From: Tubiluchus corallicola | Taxonomy: Eukaryota; Priapulida; Priapulimorpha; Priapulimorphida; Tubiluchidae | Reading direction: 5' to 3' | NCBI GenBank assembly: GCA_030141605.1 | Contig: JAQGDQ010000492.1 | Coordinates: forward strand, 1-64,000 | Length of the DNA stretch: 64,000 bases | Shown here: positions 61,773-64,000 of the stretch, piece after piece | Numbering within the stretch: position 1 is the first letter of the stretch | Layout: each line of letters opens with the position of its first letter | The notes under the pieces: model-generated | Told to the model about the DNA's origin: nothing | The model's input: the letters and a program-made list of their open reading frames with translations, nothing else | Database searches by the model: none | Translations under genes and position numbers: made by a program

Positions 61773-63060
61773 GGGCTTCGAGGCTCCCTAATTCAAATGT
61801 CGGCAGCTTAACTAATGTTCACACAAAATTAGCTACTTAATTATATGTAAGAACTTGTTATACTCTTAACGGAAGTTGGTAGCGCACAGCTTTTCTTCAG
61901 TCTCTGAACGTTGTGATTGGTGGAAGAATGGGAGCCCCCAGGCCTGAAACTCTCGCTACTTTAAACTCATTTTACAGATTACACAAGGCGCTTATTTCTC
62001 TCTTGTTGCTAAATCCTTCTTACGTTTATCGAGATCATTGAAATAAGCCTTCCGAGAAGGTTTGACCTTTTTTCTAAACTTTTAACTTCTTATAACGTGA
62101 AAAAATATAACGTTTTGTCTACTAAACACGATCAATTTTAGCCAGTGAACTTGAACTTGTGTTTTCTAGCATAAAATAAACATAAAATAGCTGCCCTGTG
62201 TCAACTACACTGTCACTGATCTTTGTGGAAAGTTCTGATATGTTCGAATAAAATGGATGAAATGATCTATGAAATTACATAACTTGATCTACTTACTTAT
62301 TTGTTATGTTACCTAGTTGCAACTCATTCATATTTAACAATAAAATTATATTTTGGTGACTGCCACTGACGCTGTAATGTATATTTCGTCATGTATAACA
62401 AGATTTTTCTATATCATCGTCATCCGTAGAATATGTGAAAGCAATTTTTACAACTCTGTAAGTTCAGCAAACACTTTTATAAGAGATGAATTGTGAATTT
62501 GGTTAATTGGCAATTATAATATTTTATACAAGATTTTGGTAATGATAATTTTGGTCAATTTTAATTCAACAACAATAATAATACTCATTTTAATCTGCAG
62601 AATTTTGTTAACTATAATTTCGTCAGATTACATCAGTTTGTTTGTGATGAACTGATTTCTTTTGAAAATATAAATCTTGTGATAAATTCGTGAACCAACA
62701 AACAAGCTTTGAAAAAACAACAACAGAAGGTGAATGAAAACACAATGAGTAAGTAAATAAGTAAAAAAACTTATAAATTAATAAAGTATCGATGAAGAAA
62801 TTAAGGAAAATAAACAGCGTATCATTGAATAACGGCTCAAGTAAATGTTTTACTGATGGTGACTGGTTGAAGAAAATACTGGAAATATCGAACTAATAGG
62901 CAGACAAGCAAATAAATAAACAAAGAGTGAAACAGACAGACAGATTTGATTTGAATCTTTATTTCAAACCTTGTTCATTTAAAAAAAATTGTAACACAGC
63001 ATACACAACACGTATTACAAAAAAGAAAACAAATCAATAAAGCCTCGTTCATATAAAAAT
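61773..63060. other. Intergenic, no gene recognised
   Basis: AT-rich DNA with no recognisable coding segment or RNA gene on either strand. Confidence 0.45.
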
Positions 63061-63215
63061 GACAGACAGACAGATGGACAAACCAACAAACAAACAGACA
63101 GTCAGACAGACACACAGACAGACAGACAGACAGACAAGACATACAGACAGGTAGACAGATAGAAAGACATATAGACAAACAGACAGGCAGATAAACAAAC
63201 AGACAGACAGACAAA
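63061..63215. repeat. (CAGA)n tetranucleotide tract
   Basis: Impure cagacagacaaa units over about 150 bp. The Cys/Leu/Ser/Val-rich frames on the minus strand are artefacts. Confidence 0.92.
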
Positions 63216-63706
63216 CAAAAACAAGCAAACTTGCGAATGAAAGCAAAACGGGCAGCGAACAAAAAAACGACAAAATTGGAAAATTTTTGTAAAAAACACT
63301 TTTTTGAAAACTCAATACACCCATTCATATATTCCAAATGAGGGTAGTGATCTCCACTAATGTAATCTGATAAACAGCGATTGTACTCCTGTTCATATAT
63401 CTCATGAGGAATTTAAATATTGTTACCCCTTGGTGTCAGTAAACCTTATTAATGTAGCTTTGTACCGAGCCACCATTGCGAAAAAAATCACTAATAAATA
63501 CCATAATTTCCTAAAAATTAAAAGCCCCTGTAAAGTGTAGGCAGTTATAGCTCATTCACAGGACTGTTATCAGAGTAACAGTGCAGTTCAAACTTGAACT
63601 TGAATGTGCATAATATTGATCTAATTTATTACTTTATTTCAAATATAAGTATTCTGTTAAACGAAGAGTGATACTAATCATTACAGTTGTGAGAGATTCA
63701 CATACG

Positions 63707-64000
63707 ATGAGTAAGGTGTTAAGATTCGCAAGTTTAAATCTATGTCTATGGCTCACTATGGTCTGCACAGCTCAAAAAGACATCTACCCTCCAAAGCTAC
63801 TGTGCACACATCTGACAAGGACCTGCGACGCAGCAATCCAACGGTATCGCTGCATTATTGACTGTCCTCTTAGTCGTGACGAGTTTGTCAGTGGCGGCGT
63901 CTGTGGTCCATTTCTGACCACTTGTGAGTACAGGGATTTCGATCGATGTACCATCATCTGTGGTGGGTCAGGCCGCAGACTCTACGCCGGGGATTTATAT
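63707..64000 (+). CDS. Secreted cysteine-rich protein, 5' part only
   Basis: The frame opens with ATG at 63707 and stays open for 98 codons to the window end. MSKVLRFASLNLCLWLTMVC with a following TAQ is a convincing signal peptide. The mature part is rich in cysteine, with a run of CTHLTRTC, RYRCIIDCP, GGVCGPFLTTC and RCTIICGGSG, suggesting a small disulfide-rich domain. The family was not recognised. It may be spliced beyond the window. Coding character is supported by the signal peptide, balanced codon use and a higher GC content than the flanks. It follows the lysozyme and lectin genes on the same strand. Confidence 0.75.
   Translation, partial: MSKVLRFASLNLCLWLTMVCTAQKDIYPPKLLCTHLTRTCDAAIQRYRCIIDCPLSRDEFVSGGVCGPFLTTCEYRDFDRCTIICGGSGRRLYAGDLY

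Overview
The window comes from the nuclear genome of a non-vertebrate animal, most likely a bilaterian invertebrate. It is AT-rich, has spliced genes and long introns, is full of microsatellites and decayed retrotransposons, and carries a Pox-neuro type Pax gene and an invertebrate-type (i-type) lysozyme gene. The phylum cannot be fixed from this sequence alone; a lophotrochozoan, ambulacrarian or similar animal would fit.

Layout. Positions 8-6466 form a large inverted repeat with arms of about 1.5 kb, each holding the same broken LINE endonuclease. The spacer contains another LINE remnant and an orphan heat-shock-type promoter. At 7593-9548 lies the first of four related genes for single-pass membrane proteins: signal peptide, CUB-like domain, nine EGF repeats, a WAP four-disulfide core, a transmembrane helix and a short tail. 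The others are a pseudogene at 24337-25918, an intact copy at 34405-36318, and a copy without the WAP domain at 45167-46843. All four have uninterrupted coding regions on the + strand, spread over 39 kb. Between the first and second copies sits a Pox-neuro/Pax gene (16697-19087, three coding exons). Between the second and third lies an internally deleted Ty3/Gypsy-type LTR retrotransposon (29939-33383). Between the third and fourth are LINE fragments, a hAT-type MITE and a threefold tandem duplication.

The right-hand part looks like host-defence or mucosal genes: an i-type lysozyme (50703-53281) with shifted catalytic positions, a C-type lectin (53587-56814) without a visible signal-peptide exon of its own, and the start of a secreted cysteine-rich protein (63707 to the window end). 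The lysozyme signal exon is phase-compatible with the lectin exons and with a possible membrane-anchor exon, so alternative splicing could link them. The CUB-EGF-WAP membrane proteins might be adhesion, signalling or recognition receptors; their function is unknown.

The remaining DNA is mainly tandem repeats with units of 2 to 50 bp, MITEs, dispersed repeats and featureless AT-rich sequence. The 3' flanks of the pseudogene and of the fourth CUB-EGF gene are homologous, so the family appears to have grown by segmental duplication.
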